Below are positions 12,901 to 27,900 of a stretch of DNA of 64,000 bases, in pieces. The DNA lies in assembly GCF_963676685.1 (NCBI RefSeq), contig NC_092350.1:40147373-40211372 (forward strand), in the 5' to 3' direction. How positions within the stretch are numbered: position 1 is the first letter of the stretch; each line of letters starts with the position of its first letter. Under the pieces are notes generated by a model. That model ran no database searches and was not told where the DNA came from. It saw only the letters and a list, made by a program, of their open reading frames with translations. This DNA is from Mytilus edulis. Lineage: Eukaryota > Mollusca > Bivalvia > Mytilida > Mytilidae. Made by a program: the position numbers and the translations under genes.

Positions 12901-15900
12901 ATTCAAGCTTGATACAGCTCTGAATTTGAGACAGCAAAGGTTTCTGACACAAAATGAATGTGGTCTAAGGACTTAAATATATTTAATTTTACTTTTGAGC
13001 AATACATTTTGCTGTTGAATACTGATCCCCTAAAAAAAAAAATATTTCGAGAAATTTTAATTATTTTTTTTTTAATTTTTGAAATCTGAAATGAGAAAAA
13101 TTGTACCATCCCTCCCCCCCCCCCATTTTTTTCACCCCCCCCTCCTTTCCCTCATTCCAAAAATATTCTCAATTAAAATTTCTAATAGAGTTCAATAACT
13201 ACTCATTTAAATACATCATAAAATATAAAATGACATACAGTCATGTGGGTAAAATAGTAACTTCTAAAAATAAATTTACAGCTAATCATCATCTCTTAAT
13301 ACATAATTTTCAAGCAGTTTAAGGGAGTTTTAAAATCAAATATATATGTAGGACTCAAATCTATGGTAGGTTCCAAATCTATGGCATATTCCTAATCTAT
13401 GGCAAATGTGACGAAATGCCATCCCAAATGTATGGCAGATTTTTTACAATCCTAATCTATGGCAGATTTTTTACAATCCTAATCTATGGCAAGTTTTGTA
13501 ATTTCCAAATGTATGGTGGAAAACAATCCAGTACATATATGACCAATGACTTGTCTTAAACAATTTTTTCAATTTTAAATAGATTAGAGTTGGTTTTCCT
13601 GTTTGAATGGTTTTACACTAATAATTTTTGGGGCCCTTTATAGCTTGATGTTCGCTGTGAGCCAAGGCTCCGTGTTGAAGGCCGTACCTTGACCTATAAT
13701 GGTTTACTCTTATAAATTTTGACTCAGGTGGAGAGTTGTCTCATTGGCACTCATACCACATCTTCCTTTATCTATGTTGGACAACAGGATCATGTCTATA
13801 AACATTTGTGAAATAAACATTTCATAATGGTCAACCAAAACATTTTGAAAATGCATTCCATTATGGTCAACCAAATCGTGATGGTAACCAAAATATTTGG
13901 TAAATGATGAATTCATATACCTCAATACAGACTTCAGTATTCAAATAATGAGCCCCGTAAAAATTCAAAAAAAATATAACATTGGTACCTATTTACCCAA
14001 TTTATTAAACCAACTAGTAAGTCCCTTAACAAACAAGAAGGCAGTTTTTTTTACAAAAAAAATAAATAGAAAAAATATCAAAATATGAACAGTTTGAATT
14101 TTCAGATAATATTTATTTCATCGTTAATACATCATTTTTATTTGATGTCAATTTAAATCAAGTATCCATTAATTTTATCTTTTACTTAATAAACTTTGGC
14201 AGCTGTAGACAGTAAAATATTTACTATAACTCCTTTTCTAAATATTCGGTACTGAAAAAAGTGGTGCCCTAGCTGGTTTATAGGTTTCAGCTGTCACAGC
14301 ACACATTGTCCCTCTTCTGAATATCTTCTTTAAACCATCCACAAATTGTTTTAGAGGGAAATACCTTCATCTAGAATCGTGTTCAAATCTATGAGCTCCG
14401 CAATCGTTTGTGGCGGCGAAGATGCAATATTGCGATATTCAATTGTGAAGCAATTTAAAGATCTACCATAGATTTGAAGAAAACAAAAATCTGACATAGA
14501 TTTGAGTTGTTTGCGTTTGTAACGTAACATTTCCCATAGACTTGGAACCCACCATAGATTTGAGTCCTACATATATATTACAGTATTCTGTAAATGGCAG
14601 GGATGTAACTACATTGAGGCAAATGAGGCAAATGCCTCATGTTAAAAATTTCAAAAAAAATAAAAAAAAAATAAACAAAAGATTGTCTTTATATCAAATT
14701 GTTTTCACGGAAAGTGTCTAACAAAAAGCAAGTTCTCTTCACTCTCTGGTGTCGCCCCTGCATGTTTTTCGTGATCCATGTTTCTCTTTTACTTTTAGAT
14801 TTTGGTCTATTGTTTGAACTTCTGTGTCCCAGGTTTGTCTTGTGCTCATTTATTGTCCTACTTTATGACAATAGTCTGAGAAGTGATTTTCATTTGTAAA
14901 CGTGTGGTTTTACAATGTTGCATGCCAACCGATGTCCAGATATTGTGCGAGAAAATATTTTAAGAATATACAAGACACAGAAAAAAATGATCGTTTCTAC
15001 ATAGAGAATTAAATTTGATATCAAAGAATTCACAACTGGTTTCTTTTGGTTGATAAAACTAGATAGCTGACATGGTTTAAATTAAAGTAAGGTCACCAAT
15101 TTTCTGGTATCAAATAATTTGAAAAAAGCAATAATGTATTGCCATATGACCATTTCCATTGATGAGTTAAACTTGGATTAAGTCATTTTCAGAACCTTTT
15201 ACAGAAAATAAAGGAATATGGAGTAAATGTGCACTAAACCTAATAGCACACAAAGTCAATGCATAAAAAAAATACTAATGATCAATCATTTGGTCAAAGT
15301 TGCCGGAGGGTCTTCAACAATAAAAGAATCATTAATACCGTAAAACAGGGTAAAGATGGTCCCTAGTGTCGACTTAAGCAGTACTAGTATTTAAAACATA
15401 ATACTGCACTTTCACTATATTTCAATCTAGTCATAAAAATATCACCCAAGTCTAAGCACAATACAAGACTAAAACAGACAGACAGATCCGGTATTAATGA
15501 TTATCAGAATTACGAATTTTGCTTTGTCCTACATATCGGTCTTTTAATGTTGTCCATAAAACCTTAAAGTCTTAAATTACAATGAATCTATGCTTTTGCT
15601 TTCAGACCAGAATATTGTCGAAAAAAACAAAAAATTAATTGCGTTTCAATGTCAGAAAGAGTTTGGGAAACGCCTCAGAATGCACGATTTTGCGTTATTT
15701 TTCTCAGAGCTTCTGGGGGCCTTGTGCGGCCCCAGTTCCCTCGCCCCTCGTCTAAAAATTGCGATATATTTAGCCTCACTATTTGAAGAGGCTAGTTACG
15801 GCCCTGAATGGAATTGGATTACCTCCATTACACTGCTTTAAAATTGTCTAAAATGTCCTTTAACCAGAAAAACCCTTGTTTCCCTCCTCCCTTTTTGGCC

Positions 15901-18900
15901 CCTAATTGCTAAATGTTTTGTGCCATAACCACCCATAACCATCCCTTTGTAGTATGGAAACTTGTGGTATAATTTCAGAGATTTATTCACTTAAATACAA
16001 ATTATTGACTGGAAACTACAAAAATGCTTATTTGGGCCCCTTATTCCTAAACATTTGGGACCATAAAATCAACCCCAAGCTTCCTTTTGCGGTTATAAAC
16101 ATTGTGTTGAAATTTGATTGATTGATTGATTGATTGTTGGTTGCTTAACGTCCAGTGGCAAATATTTCATGCATATTCAGGACGAGAACAAGTTCACAAT
16201 AAATTTTATTGATTTCTATTTACTTTTGCTAAAGTTATTATCTAGAAACCATCTGTCTTTGGACAATGCTGACGACGAAGACGCGATACCAATAAACGAT
16301 AAAAAATAGTTCTTTAATTTGAAACTACTATTGATGTGAAATACAACCAAAGTTAGACATGGTATGTAGGTTTGGTGCCATAAAAATCTTGGGAGTTGTT
16401 GCATACTTTAGTGAAAAATTGTTGCAGTGAAATATCATCAATATGGAATTCTGAGATATGCTCTTGACATATTATGTAGACATTTTTATATTGTTGAAGG
16501 TTATATGTTGACCTCTTTTTTTTGTCTGAACTGATTTTGCTGTGTGACGGATCTTTACCCCACATATTATTCTATTTTTATTCAGATTTAATTCATATCG
16601 ATATTTTTACTTTTAACTTACCTCTTGTCTTGGTTTGCTCTCTTCCATATTAAAAGGACATTCTGTCACATCTGGTGTTTGTTTGGTTAATTCTGATTGG
16701 TCAATTGAAGAGAGAGGTGTGATACTAAAGGCATACAAATACTAAAAGAAAAAGATCAAATTAATGCAATTTACAAAACTTTTAAGTAATTTCTAAATCA
16801 TAAATGAGGTTAATTCAATAATGTTGAGTTACAGAGTTAATAGAATAAATTAATACACAATCCAAAAAATTCTAAATACATAAGACTTTGAAATTTATTT
16901 ATTATTGGTAGGTAAAAAAGTGGTTTCTGTGTTCAAATTATTCTCTTCAAGGATACAACATTCTTGTTTTAACATTTTCTTCAAAGGAACATAAATTAGC
17001 TTAATAAACCAGAAAACAGTGTCACAAATGTGCCCATGAAAGAGTAATGTCGATCTATGGACATCACTTTACAAACTATAATGCTACTTTTAATCAAAAT
17101 TTAAATGTGGCATTCCTAAAATGCATTTAAAACTTGTAGTAGCTTTCAAAAATAGGTTCATTTAGACTTATTTAAAAAAAATAAAAAAAATATCCCAAAA
17201 CTTATTATATCTGATGTATGTTTCAGTGTCTAAAATCACCTTTTTCTTTTGAGTATTACTGAGTTTAGCCAGTCCAATAAATCTGGTAACATGTCTCTCT
17301 TTCTCTGCTAAAACTTTGTGGTTTCTGTGAAAAATAAAATAAGGATAAGTAACAAATAAATTTATTTTCTTTTACCAGTTTCTGAATTGATCTATAGTAT
17401 TAAGTGTATGAGGGACATGTATTGTCGAAATGCGCATCTGGTGCAAGAAAATTGGTACCGTTAATTGTATTACTACCACTGGGTCGATGCCTCTGCTGGT
17501 GGACTATCAGTCCCCGAGGGTATCACCAGCCCAGTAGCCAGTACTTCGGTACTGGCATGAAAATACGGATTGTTTTGTGTTATTAAAATTTGCTGTTACA
17601 AAATATTAGAAATTAATATAAATTAAGGAATGTATCTCCCTCATGCAAAGCTCTGATTCCTTTCACGGATTTGGCTATACTTTTTGGACATTTTGGATTA
17701 TAGCTCGATCTTCATCTTTTATATAAGTTTTGGATTTCAAATATTTTGGCTACGAGCATCACTGAAGAGACATGTATTGTCGAAATGCGCATCTGGTGCA
17801 AGAAAATTGGTACCGTTAATTGTATTATCCTACAATGTAACCCAAGCAAACTGCTGAAACTATATACTTACCACAAAATATATTTATATATGGCGTTCAT
17901 TATCACTGGACTAGTATATATTTGTTTAGGGGCCAGCTGAAGGACGTCTACGGGTGCGGGAATTTCTCGCTACATTGAAGACCTGTTGGTTACCCTCTGC
18001 TGTTGTTTTTTATTTGGTCGGGTTGTTGCCTCTTTGACACATTCCCCATTTCCATTCTCAATTTTATTCTATAGTTTATACAAGACCGACTTTTCATTTT
18101 TATCATACTCCACTTTTATTGAATATAATAAGCCAGAATATACAACCAAGCGTGCATAATCAAAAGTGACATATCAAAATTTAAACATGCTTCTTCTTAT
18201 ACTTAAGACAGCACCAGTTTTCCTTCCTGTCAAGTTATTGTAGAAAATCTTTTTATTTTGAGAAATATTGAACTACATTTTATAAGTTGACATTTTGTCA
18301 AACTAACTACTGTATGGATATTCCCATCAGCTTAAAATTTGATAGATTGACCATAAGGAGTTTTTTCAGAGACATAAAATGAACCTAATATTTAGCTACC
18401 TATAAGGCTGTCTTTCATAAAACACATTTTCCATTCCACAAAAATGATACCTAGGCCTGAGATTGATGGCTAGCTGAGAAACAAGACTTGACCCTACATT
18501 TGTTGTAGCAAGCTCTCCCTGAAAAGAGATACATATTTTTAACAGAAAATGTTAATTTAATTTCTCTTAAACATTCAACAAATTTATATGTAAAAACAGA
18601 AATTATTGTGTGCATTTATTATTGCAAATTTTGAAGAATGGACAAAATGCACACAATATATTATGATGATATTGAGAAAACTGTATGCAGATATGTTTAT
18701 CAAATATCAGAATGTGAGTTGTTATTATAATAATACTCATCCAGTTGCATTATTTTCATAAATAAAAACCTTGATATATAATTTTATGAATTTACAGTAT
18801 GCCATTTTACTACTTGATAAAGTTGCAGCAAAACTGGAACTGTGAGTGAACACACAAACATATACTGAGACATTTATCACATATTGCAATATTCAAGTAA

Positions 18901-21900
18901 ATACATTGATTATCTCCCATTTATCAAGTAGTATTTCTATAAGAACATTCTAACTGTTTGCAGTTTCGTAAATATCCATCAAGTTATTCAGAAGGGATCA
19001 CACTTACAAGACACATGGGCAGATGAACAGAGTGACAGACAGACAGGCAAACATGGGGATTCATATCTATCTCCTAAAACTTTGTTTGCTTGGGGTATTA
19101 TTATTTCAAAATATATAAAGTAATGAAAAGTACCAGGCTTGGATACGCTAAACACGATTTTATCTACATAAGACTTAAAGGCTTGTTCAACATTTTTAAG
19201 TTTAGAAATAGGATAGAGTTTTAAAAAGTCATTTGTCAGTTTTTGATCATAGGGAAGTTGTTTCATTAACATTATAACCCAAATTGCCTTGTCTATATTG
19301 TAAGTTTTCATTTTTCATGTGATCTTATTTGCTTTAAAATTTATATGATGATGGACATTATAATATACAAACCACTGGAATTCCATATCTGTCTACTCCT
19401 TTAGGCCACTGTGATGTTATAAGGATATCAACCCCCTGGAACTTCGTATCCGTAGCAACAGGTAATAACAGTGATGTCACATCCTGTTGTGAGAAGTTTA
19501 TTTCTTCAGATTTACCCTCGCTGCTCTCTGTTCCACTTAAGTAAGCAATGGTTAAACCAGAACTGCCATTGTATGTTCCTTTTTTCCCTGTTTATTGGAA
19601 AAATATTTTGATTATGAACTGTATAGTCAACATAAGAAGTAAATCATTATTTCTTTGAAAGAAATAAACATGAAAAGTTAAAAAATATTTCAGTGACATT
19701 TTTTTATATCAATTTTTGTTGATTGAGAAAAATATATTTTTGGGCTGTTTTGTCAAACATACTTTAGAAACTTGTACTTTGTTGAACTTTTAAATTCCTG
19801 GTTAACCTTTACCACAAAATACTAAAAAAACTGGTATTCCATCAATAATTATGAATCCAAAGTAATGCTGACTTGACATTTCACCCAATTTCACCATTTT
19901 CCCGCCAAAATTTTGGGTTTTAAGACAAAACATGTATTTTTCCTTATCGGTTTTTTATTTGCTAAAAGCTTGCTTTTTTTAGTTCACAAGATATTTTTTT
20001 TACAGTATCTGAACATTTTAAGCATCATACTTCTACTGTTCTACACTATGACAGACATATAGATTCCATAACTATAACAAGTGTGTTACAATATTTCTCC
20101 ACTTAAGACAGTTAAATTCTAATATTTGAAACATGAGGCTTGCCAAACTTAAAATCAAACTGTTTAGAGTGGAGAAATATCGTAATACATGAGTTAAAGT
20201 TGTGAAATCTGTTTCTCTAATAATTTTTATCCTTCCTTTTCAAGAATTTACAGAAAGTTGTTTTCTTTATATGTGATGTCATCAGGCATGGTCACCTTTT
20301 ATCATGACTTCACAACAGGAAATTCAGATGAAATCAATAAATCAATCATTTGCTGACAACAGATATTTCAGTTATGGAATCTATTGAAATTTATTCTTAC
20401 ATACTTTTGATTTTTTAACCTTGAATGCTAACATTGCCTAGGTAAAATTTGAAAATTGTTTGTATGCACATTGAACGACAAATATATGTGACGTATAAAA
20501 TTTTCTGACGTCAGACACACAAATCAATGAATGTGTATGTAGATAGATGTTTTAGTGTTCTGTTAAATTGTTCCTTTTAAAATTGTTATATGATGATGAC
20601 TGATGTACCCATATTTTGACTATTTTTAACCGGATTTTTGTGACAAAAATGTCGGTTATTGATTTGGGGATGTACGTTGGGCGGGCGGCAATCAAATGTT
20701 GTCCGTGCATTAACTCATGAACCGTTCAACCAAAGCTTTTAAAATTTAAATATTTTGTTACTGACAACTAAATGAAGGTCAAATTCAATAATGGCGATTT
20801 TGACATTTACCGTTCAGGAGTTATGGTTCTTGAAAGATTGAAAAATAGTTTCCAGTCGTGTCCGTGCATTTACATATGAACTGTTCTACGAAAGCTTCCC
20901 AAATTTTAATATGTTGTTACTGATGACAAAATGGAGGTCAAGTTCAATAATGTCGATTTTGACTTTTACCATTCAGGAGTTATGGTTCTTGAAAGATTGA
21001 AAAATGGTGTTTCCAGTCGTGTCCGTGCATTTTCTCATGAACCATTCAACCAAAGCTTTTGAAATTTTTATATGTTGTTACAGATGACAAAATAGAGGTC
21101 AAGTTCAATAATGACAATTTTGACTTTTACCGTTCAGGAGTTATGGTTCTTGAAAGATCGTAAAATGGCGTTTCCATTCACGTTGTTGCATTTACTCATG
21201 AACCATTCAATCTAAGCTTTTCAAATTTTAATATGTTGATACTGATAACAAAATGGAGGTCAAATTTGATATTGACGATTTTCACTTTCACTATTCATCA
21301 GTAATGGTTCTTGTGATATTGCCAGGACACAAATAAATGTTAATAAATCCGGTTTGCTGTCGTTGTGACAGCCTCTTGTATTTATTGTGTCTGTTTAGTT
21401 AACGCATCAATGTAAATATAACGGAATTTTATGAGACTGTCATCAAAGTGAGAGGGTTAGCGCTATAAAACCAGGTTTAATCCACCATTTTCTACATTTG
21501 AAAATGCCTGTACCAAGTCAGGAATATGACAGTTGTTGTCCATTCGTTTTTGATGCCTTTTGTTATTTGATTTTGACATGTGATTATGGACTTTCCGGAT
21601 TGATTTTCCTCTAAGTTCAGTATTTTTGTGATTTTACTTTACACTAGTGATGAGAAATATCTTTTTACTCAGGAAAAGTGAAAATGACACAAAAGTTAGA
21701 GAAATCATTTTACTTCAATCTTATAAGTTATACAAAACATTTGATTCTTTCAGTCACCATAGTCAAACTGTACTTAATACTTGTATGGTTGGATAAGACA
21801 AATCATTTTGATGCACAATGATTTTTAAGAAAAAATTTACTCTTTAAGGTCAATTGGGACTATTCGACTGCGCATAACTTTACGCATGATTTACCATGCA

Positions 21901-24900
21901 CACCAAAAGTTTGTGTTGAAAATTCACTGTCACAAATATTTTGATTGATTAAAAATGTTAAATTATGGAAATTTTGTCACTAAAATTTTTTTATAATTAT
22001 TATGTGTATCTGTGAATGACTCAAAATGACATTTCACTCAATTTCACCATTTTCCAGCCAAAATTTTGGGTTTTAAGACAAAATATTTATTTTTCCTAAT
22101 CGTTTTTTTATTTGCTCATTCTTTGAAGCTATATTTCAGCTTTTTATATTACAGTGTAGGACCAAGTGTCATAGAATGTTTTTTTGATATTCCGATTAAA
22201 ATATGTCAACACCTCTATTTTCCTTATCATTTAGTTGAAAAACAGTCCCTTTTACATACCTCTTTTAAAGTAATATTTAGAGCTTAAATAGTTCGGGACG
22301 CCCTTTTTTCTCTCAACCAATTTGATTCACTCTTTGTAAAGATTAAAATAACAAAAAAAATATGGGTTTTCTGACAGAAACATCGAATAGGCCCGAGCCA
22401 CCTTAAACGATTTCATCTGTACTTTTACTCTGGAGATTTCACCTGTATCTGTGTTTCTACCTATAACATTATATATACCTAAGTATGTGACATTGTCACA
22501 AAGATCTCCACCATCTTTATTATCCTTGTAATAATCTGTATGCTCAAACTTGTTTGGTCCAAGAATTAATGTGGCTATTGGCACTAAAATAAAAGTAAAG
22601 TTCATTGATTATCATTCTATGGGTGGTATACTTTTTCTAGTCAGGAGCAATATGACAGATTTTACAATGACTTGATTAATCTTCTTGTGTTTTTCTGCAT
22701 TGGTTCTTATATCTACTCTGCCATTAAATAAGGCAATAAAGGAATTGAACATGCTTAACTGCCTGTCAAAAATCTAGTCTTTTAAGACTGTGTAAGGGGT
22801 TGTTTTTGTCAGTTTTAAAGTCTTAAAATATTTTGAATGTACATCAAAAGACATTTACATGTATATGTAATGTCATAAACATATTTTTAAATATTGTCTG
22901 TTCCTGAAATGTCTTTAAAAATCAGCTTGGAAGATGGAAGCCAACATATCTTGGGCATGCATATACATGCATGCTACATATAACCAATGTTTCATTGTAA
23001 CTTTTTATACCTTTTCCAGAAGTGAACAGTATTATTCCATATTTTATAGTGTGTCTTTCTATGTTGTGATGTTACACTATTGTTTCAGATAAGGGAGAAG
23101 TTTTGGTACAATTAAAACATTTAATCCTGCTGCAATTGTTTGCACCTGTCCTAAGTCAGGGATCTGATGTTCAGTAGTTTTCGTTTGTTGATGTGGTTCA
23201 CAAGTGTTTCGTGTTTTCTATATATAGATTAGACCTTTGGTTTTCCAGTTTGAATGGTTTTACACTAGTAATTTTGGGGGTCCTTTATAGCTTGGTGTTA
23301 AGTGTGAGCCAAGGCTACCTGTTGAAGACTGTACCTTGACCAATAATAGTTTACTTTTATAATTTGTGATTTGGATTGAGAGTTGTCTCATTGGTTCTCA
23401 TACCACATCTTCCTATATCTAAGTAAAACTGAATATATCTTGTAGCTTATTAGATTTTTTTAGTATGTAACATATTTTCAAACACACATTATGTTGTTTA
23501 TAATGTAAATTGCATATCACATATAACTGGTAAAGGATGCCTGTAGAATTGTCTTGAATCGATATTAATTTTCATGTCTATTGATAATGTGTATAATATC
23601 AAAATAAAAATATCCTCAATATACCTTTTTTCTCTCCTTTGACATAGCTTTCCCATGCCATAAAATTTGTACCAAAGAAGTCACCTACACATAAAAGAAG
23701 CTGAAATACAAAATTTCTTGTCATTTAAACAACAAATATCTTTAAAACTGGTTAACATTTAATTAAACAGACAGTTTGTTGTTTTGGTTACTGTTTTAAT
23801 GGTATTTTGAATATCAAAACTTAAGAAACTATTGATCAGTTGAGCTATTTAAAAAAGTAAAGGCTGGATTGAATAAAAAACATGTTGTCAATTTTTTTAA
23901 ACAAAGTTCACCTTTTGTCTTGCTGCTACAATTTTACATGTATTTGGCTTTATATATGTCTTTTTTTATATGTTTGCATGTGCCTGTTTGTTGTAGTTTA
24001 TACATTTATATGACAAAAGGTTAGAGCTTGTGTTTTGATGTTGTATAAACTGACTTTAGTTTTCTCGCTTGAATTGTTCTACATTGTCTTATCAGGGCCT
24101 TTTATAGCTGACTATGCGGTATGGGCTTTGCTCATTGTTGAAGGCTGTACGGTGACCTACAGTTGTTAATGTCTGTGTCATTTTGGTCTTTTGTGGATAG
24201 GTGTCTCATTAGCAATCATACCACATCTTCTTTTTTTTATATTTAAACCGAACTTTATCCTGAAACAAAGACAGTTCTTTTGATAACTAATACAATTCAT
24301 GATAATTTAATTTTAGACAATGTTACAAATATTCACATCAAAGTTTCCACTCTTCTTCTGTATATTTTTTATCCTGGAGAATAGCTGATCAAAGTTTCCT
24401 TCAACATCACCAGCTACAAATCTATAATAAATAAAGCATAACTATACAGTATACATAATTCTAGCAGACATCATTTTCTTGCCAATATACATTAAAATTT
24501 AAAATTGTCATGTTGTGCATGTAGCTTTTAAATTCAAGTACTAGCTATAGTCTTATTTATCTTTTGATTATACATTGTACATGTTGTACACAAATCTGAA
24601 TTTCAAAATTTTACAGATTAATGTAGTTCCAAATTTTGCATCAACCTGATTATAACATGTGTAAGTTATTCCTGAACTTAGTGCAACTGTAATGTTTTAT
24701 TCATTTTATTATGTTTATATATATTTTAAATTGTAAATTAGTCCATAAAGCAATTTCATTCGTTAAAGGGTAACTCCACAAAAAAATCAAAAATTGATAT
24801 TATGTCCATTGCGTTTAAAAATGTTCAAATTCATAGATATTTAAGTTTTATTCTGCTAGATAAGAGATCACCATCAATTTTAAATTTAGAGAATCAACTC

Positions 24901-27900
24901 TCTGTGTTCGACCATTTTGATACCTTCTCTGTTTAGAGACCATGATATGTCTATGAACCACAAAGGACCAAAACCACAGTAACCTAAGTAGTCGTAATTG
25001 CGTGTCGATATTTTGTCAATCGTATGGTTGTTTTATCAGACTAACTATCTTGATACAGAAAATGTTTTTTTTAAATAACCATGATCTGTCGGTTTTAAGA
25101 GAGTTTATAAGGGAATCAGTTAAAAAGTTAAAGTTCTAAGTCATAAATGATCATAAAAAAGTGTAAGGTTAAAATTATTTTCGAAAATCTAATTTGTTCA
25201 TAATTCTTTTATGTAATTAACTTATTTAAATAAATTCGGACCTTCCCTTATCTGATCACCAGCATGGCTTAAGGTATAACTCCCAAAGGAATTGTGACTG
25301 AGGTGACACGTCCAGGTATTCAAGCGATTTCCTGCCGGACTTGCAAGTTCATGCATCGTTTCACTTCTGAGGGTATTGATCAGTGTACACGGCCTGTAAC
25401 TTTCCATTTTGAACTATTATAGGTGTATAATATACTGACATGTCTGTCTTGTGTGTCAGATAGTGATATCCTAGTCATTATACAGATTGACAACTCATGG
25501 TCCGATATGCATGTAATATTTGCCACATGACCATTGATGACGCTCATAGTTTTTTCTACCATCATCACCACATTCTTTAATATTGCTGTAAACATCGATG
25601 GTGCACACCCAAACAAAATGGGAGTTATGTACCTTCAGAGCTTCTACGTGATATATATTGTGAAATAATATAGACTAAATTCGGTATTGAAGTGATTCTA
25701 CATCTCACAAACAGGATTTTTAAATAACGATTTTGAGTGAATACCTATCAAACCAATATAAACGTAGGGCATTTAGTTAGACAACTCTCCATCAAAACAA
25801 CAATTTATAAAAGTAAACCATTATAGGTCAAGGTACAGACTTCAACACAGATACTTGTCTCACACAGCACAACAATCTATAAAGGGCCCCAAAATTACTA
25901 GTGTAAAACCATTTAAACGGGAAAACCAACGGTCTAATCTATATTAAAAAAAACGAGAAACACGTATAAATTTCATAAACAAACGACAACTTCTATACAT
26001 TTACATCAGATTCCTGACTTAGGACAGGTGCAAACATTTGCAGCAGGATCAAACGTTTTAATGTTCCGTTTACTAACTGTGCAGAGTCAGACATGCCACT
26101 TATTCATTCTTGGAAGCCTTCATATTCCCCGTATGAAGATGGGAACTCTTTCTGACAGTATAAAATACAAAAGCTTGTATGGTGATTCTGTTATTTATCT
26201 GTACAAGTGGTTGCATGTCCTCTTCTTTTCCAACAAACAAACTAACAAAACGCTACTTATCTGCTTTCTCTGGAGCTCATCCTCAATGGCGCTTAAACGT
26301 CAGGAAACTTACATGTATACTAGTAAGATTGTTTCAAGAAGAATGATGTAGGGACGAACTATTCTAAAATCGTTAATATCAGTTAAACATGACTAAGATA
26401 TACCTTTTATTACAACAACTGTATTACCAATTTGGATTAATGACGGCTATACTGTTCAACATTGCACAAATATCATCATAGAATTTTAAAAAAAACCTTG
26501 TTAAAAAATCTTTAAACAACATAATATATTAGCTTATATTTATATTGTATGTATATCGATAAATAAACGATAATTGGTATTCTTTTCACAAATAATTTGT
26601 GTAAATAATTGTCAAATGAATTCAATTATATAAGAATGATACGTTAAAAAGAAACTAAAAAAAATCATGCATGTTGTATGTTGTATTTTTTTTTATTACA
26701 TGTAAAAAACTTTAAAACTGAGATAGTTTATACCATTGTTAGCATTTAAACATCGCAAGATTTAAATACAAGTTAAAACTTATGGAATTCCAGTAAATTA
26801 TATGGGGATGAAGTAGAAAAATCAATAATAAAAAAAAAAAATTGGGAAAATTTTCCGCAAATTATCATTGTACTAACGAACTCAAAATCATTCAATATTT
26901 TGGATGTCATGTTTTGAATTCATGCATCTGCGCAGAAATCTACAATGTACTTCCTTTTTTCGGTCTCGTTTGTATAAACTTTGAGTAAAATATATATTTA
27001 TCAGTCTAGTATAAAATAGGAAGGAACACAATACCAATTTCATTTTTTATAATTCCTTGATATGAAAAAACGTTACCTGATGATAGCGTTTCTTTGTTTA
27101 CATTGCATATAACGTCATAACTTAAATAACGTCACAACTAAAATCCCTAACAGCAGAACCAAAATCGGCAATGTGACGGTATTTCCGTTTCTTTTTTTTA
27201 CCAAATATTTAAGCTACATGTACAAAAAAATAATTCATACAGACTTCGTCCCCATTTACAGGTAATGCCCAGAGGCGGATTTAGGGGGGGGGGGGGGGGG
27301 GGGTCTGCCTCCCTTTTTCAGAAAAATTTAGTTTGGTTATATAGGGAATCACTGAAGCGTGACGGAATCTTTTTTTTAATTGAAAGATTTTTTAAATCAT
27401 ATTTTAATTTTATGTTAATTACCTCAAAGAAAGTCATAAAAAATTGTGTCATTTTAATTTTATTCACTTTCAGAAATACGAATCTGAATTTAATTATTGT
27501 ATCTTTATTCTCATTGTGTATTAAATCTTAGTTTATTAAATATGGCGTACTCTTTCCGTTTATCCTTTCCAAATAACAACATTTATACCTGCTTGAACAG
27601 ATTTTTTTTCCATCAATTTGGGAATTGAATATTTTTATTATAAAAAAGAAAAATACCATACTCCCTCCTGCCTTTTGAAGTTCAATGATTGTTCCCTAAA
27701 CATTTTCCATCAGAACTTATCATTTTATTCTAGACAAAAACTATATGTTAATGTGCGGTATCTGGATGATTCGTTCCAACTCTGATTCGTACCAACAAAT
27801 TCGTCCCAAGTTGCTTGGTCAGTTCGTTCCAACTTTTCCAAAAACTGGTCAGTTCGTTCCAACTTATTCAAGAACAGTATTAAACAATATTAACCATTTA

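Noticed and set aside
13341-13530. CRISPR-like array of repeated TCTATGGCA blocks
   Set aside because: Eukaryotic context, irregular spacing and the same blocks inverted at 14460-14575 show it is a transposon arm.
15590-15841. 83-residue + strand frame as a host gene
   Set aside because: It overlaps the right end of the tentative hAT-like element; no splice partners or known domain.
20628-21373. Simple satellite DNA
   Set aside because: It is bounded by an inverse AACCGGATTT/AAATCCGGTT pair and has a one-unit relative at 45127, so it is an element with an internal array.
25222-25616. Two overlapping - strand open frames
   Set aside because: No recognisable domain or splice context, and part matches dispersed family G sequence.
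26302-26345. Candidate first exon of CWF19L1 ending at a GTAAGTTT donor on the - strand
   Set aside because: The phase would fit but the frame has no ATG before a stop; 33751-33770 fits phase, start and family N-terminus better.
26028-26351. 107-residue + strand frame
   Set aside because: Begins inside an inverted family B repeat and shows no protein similarity.
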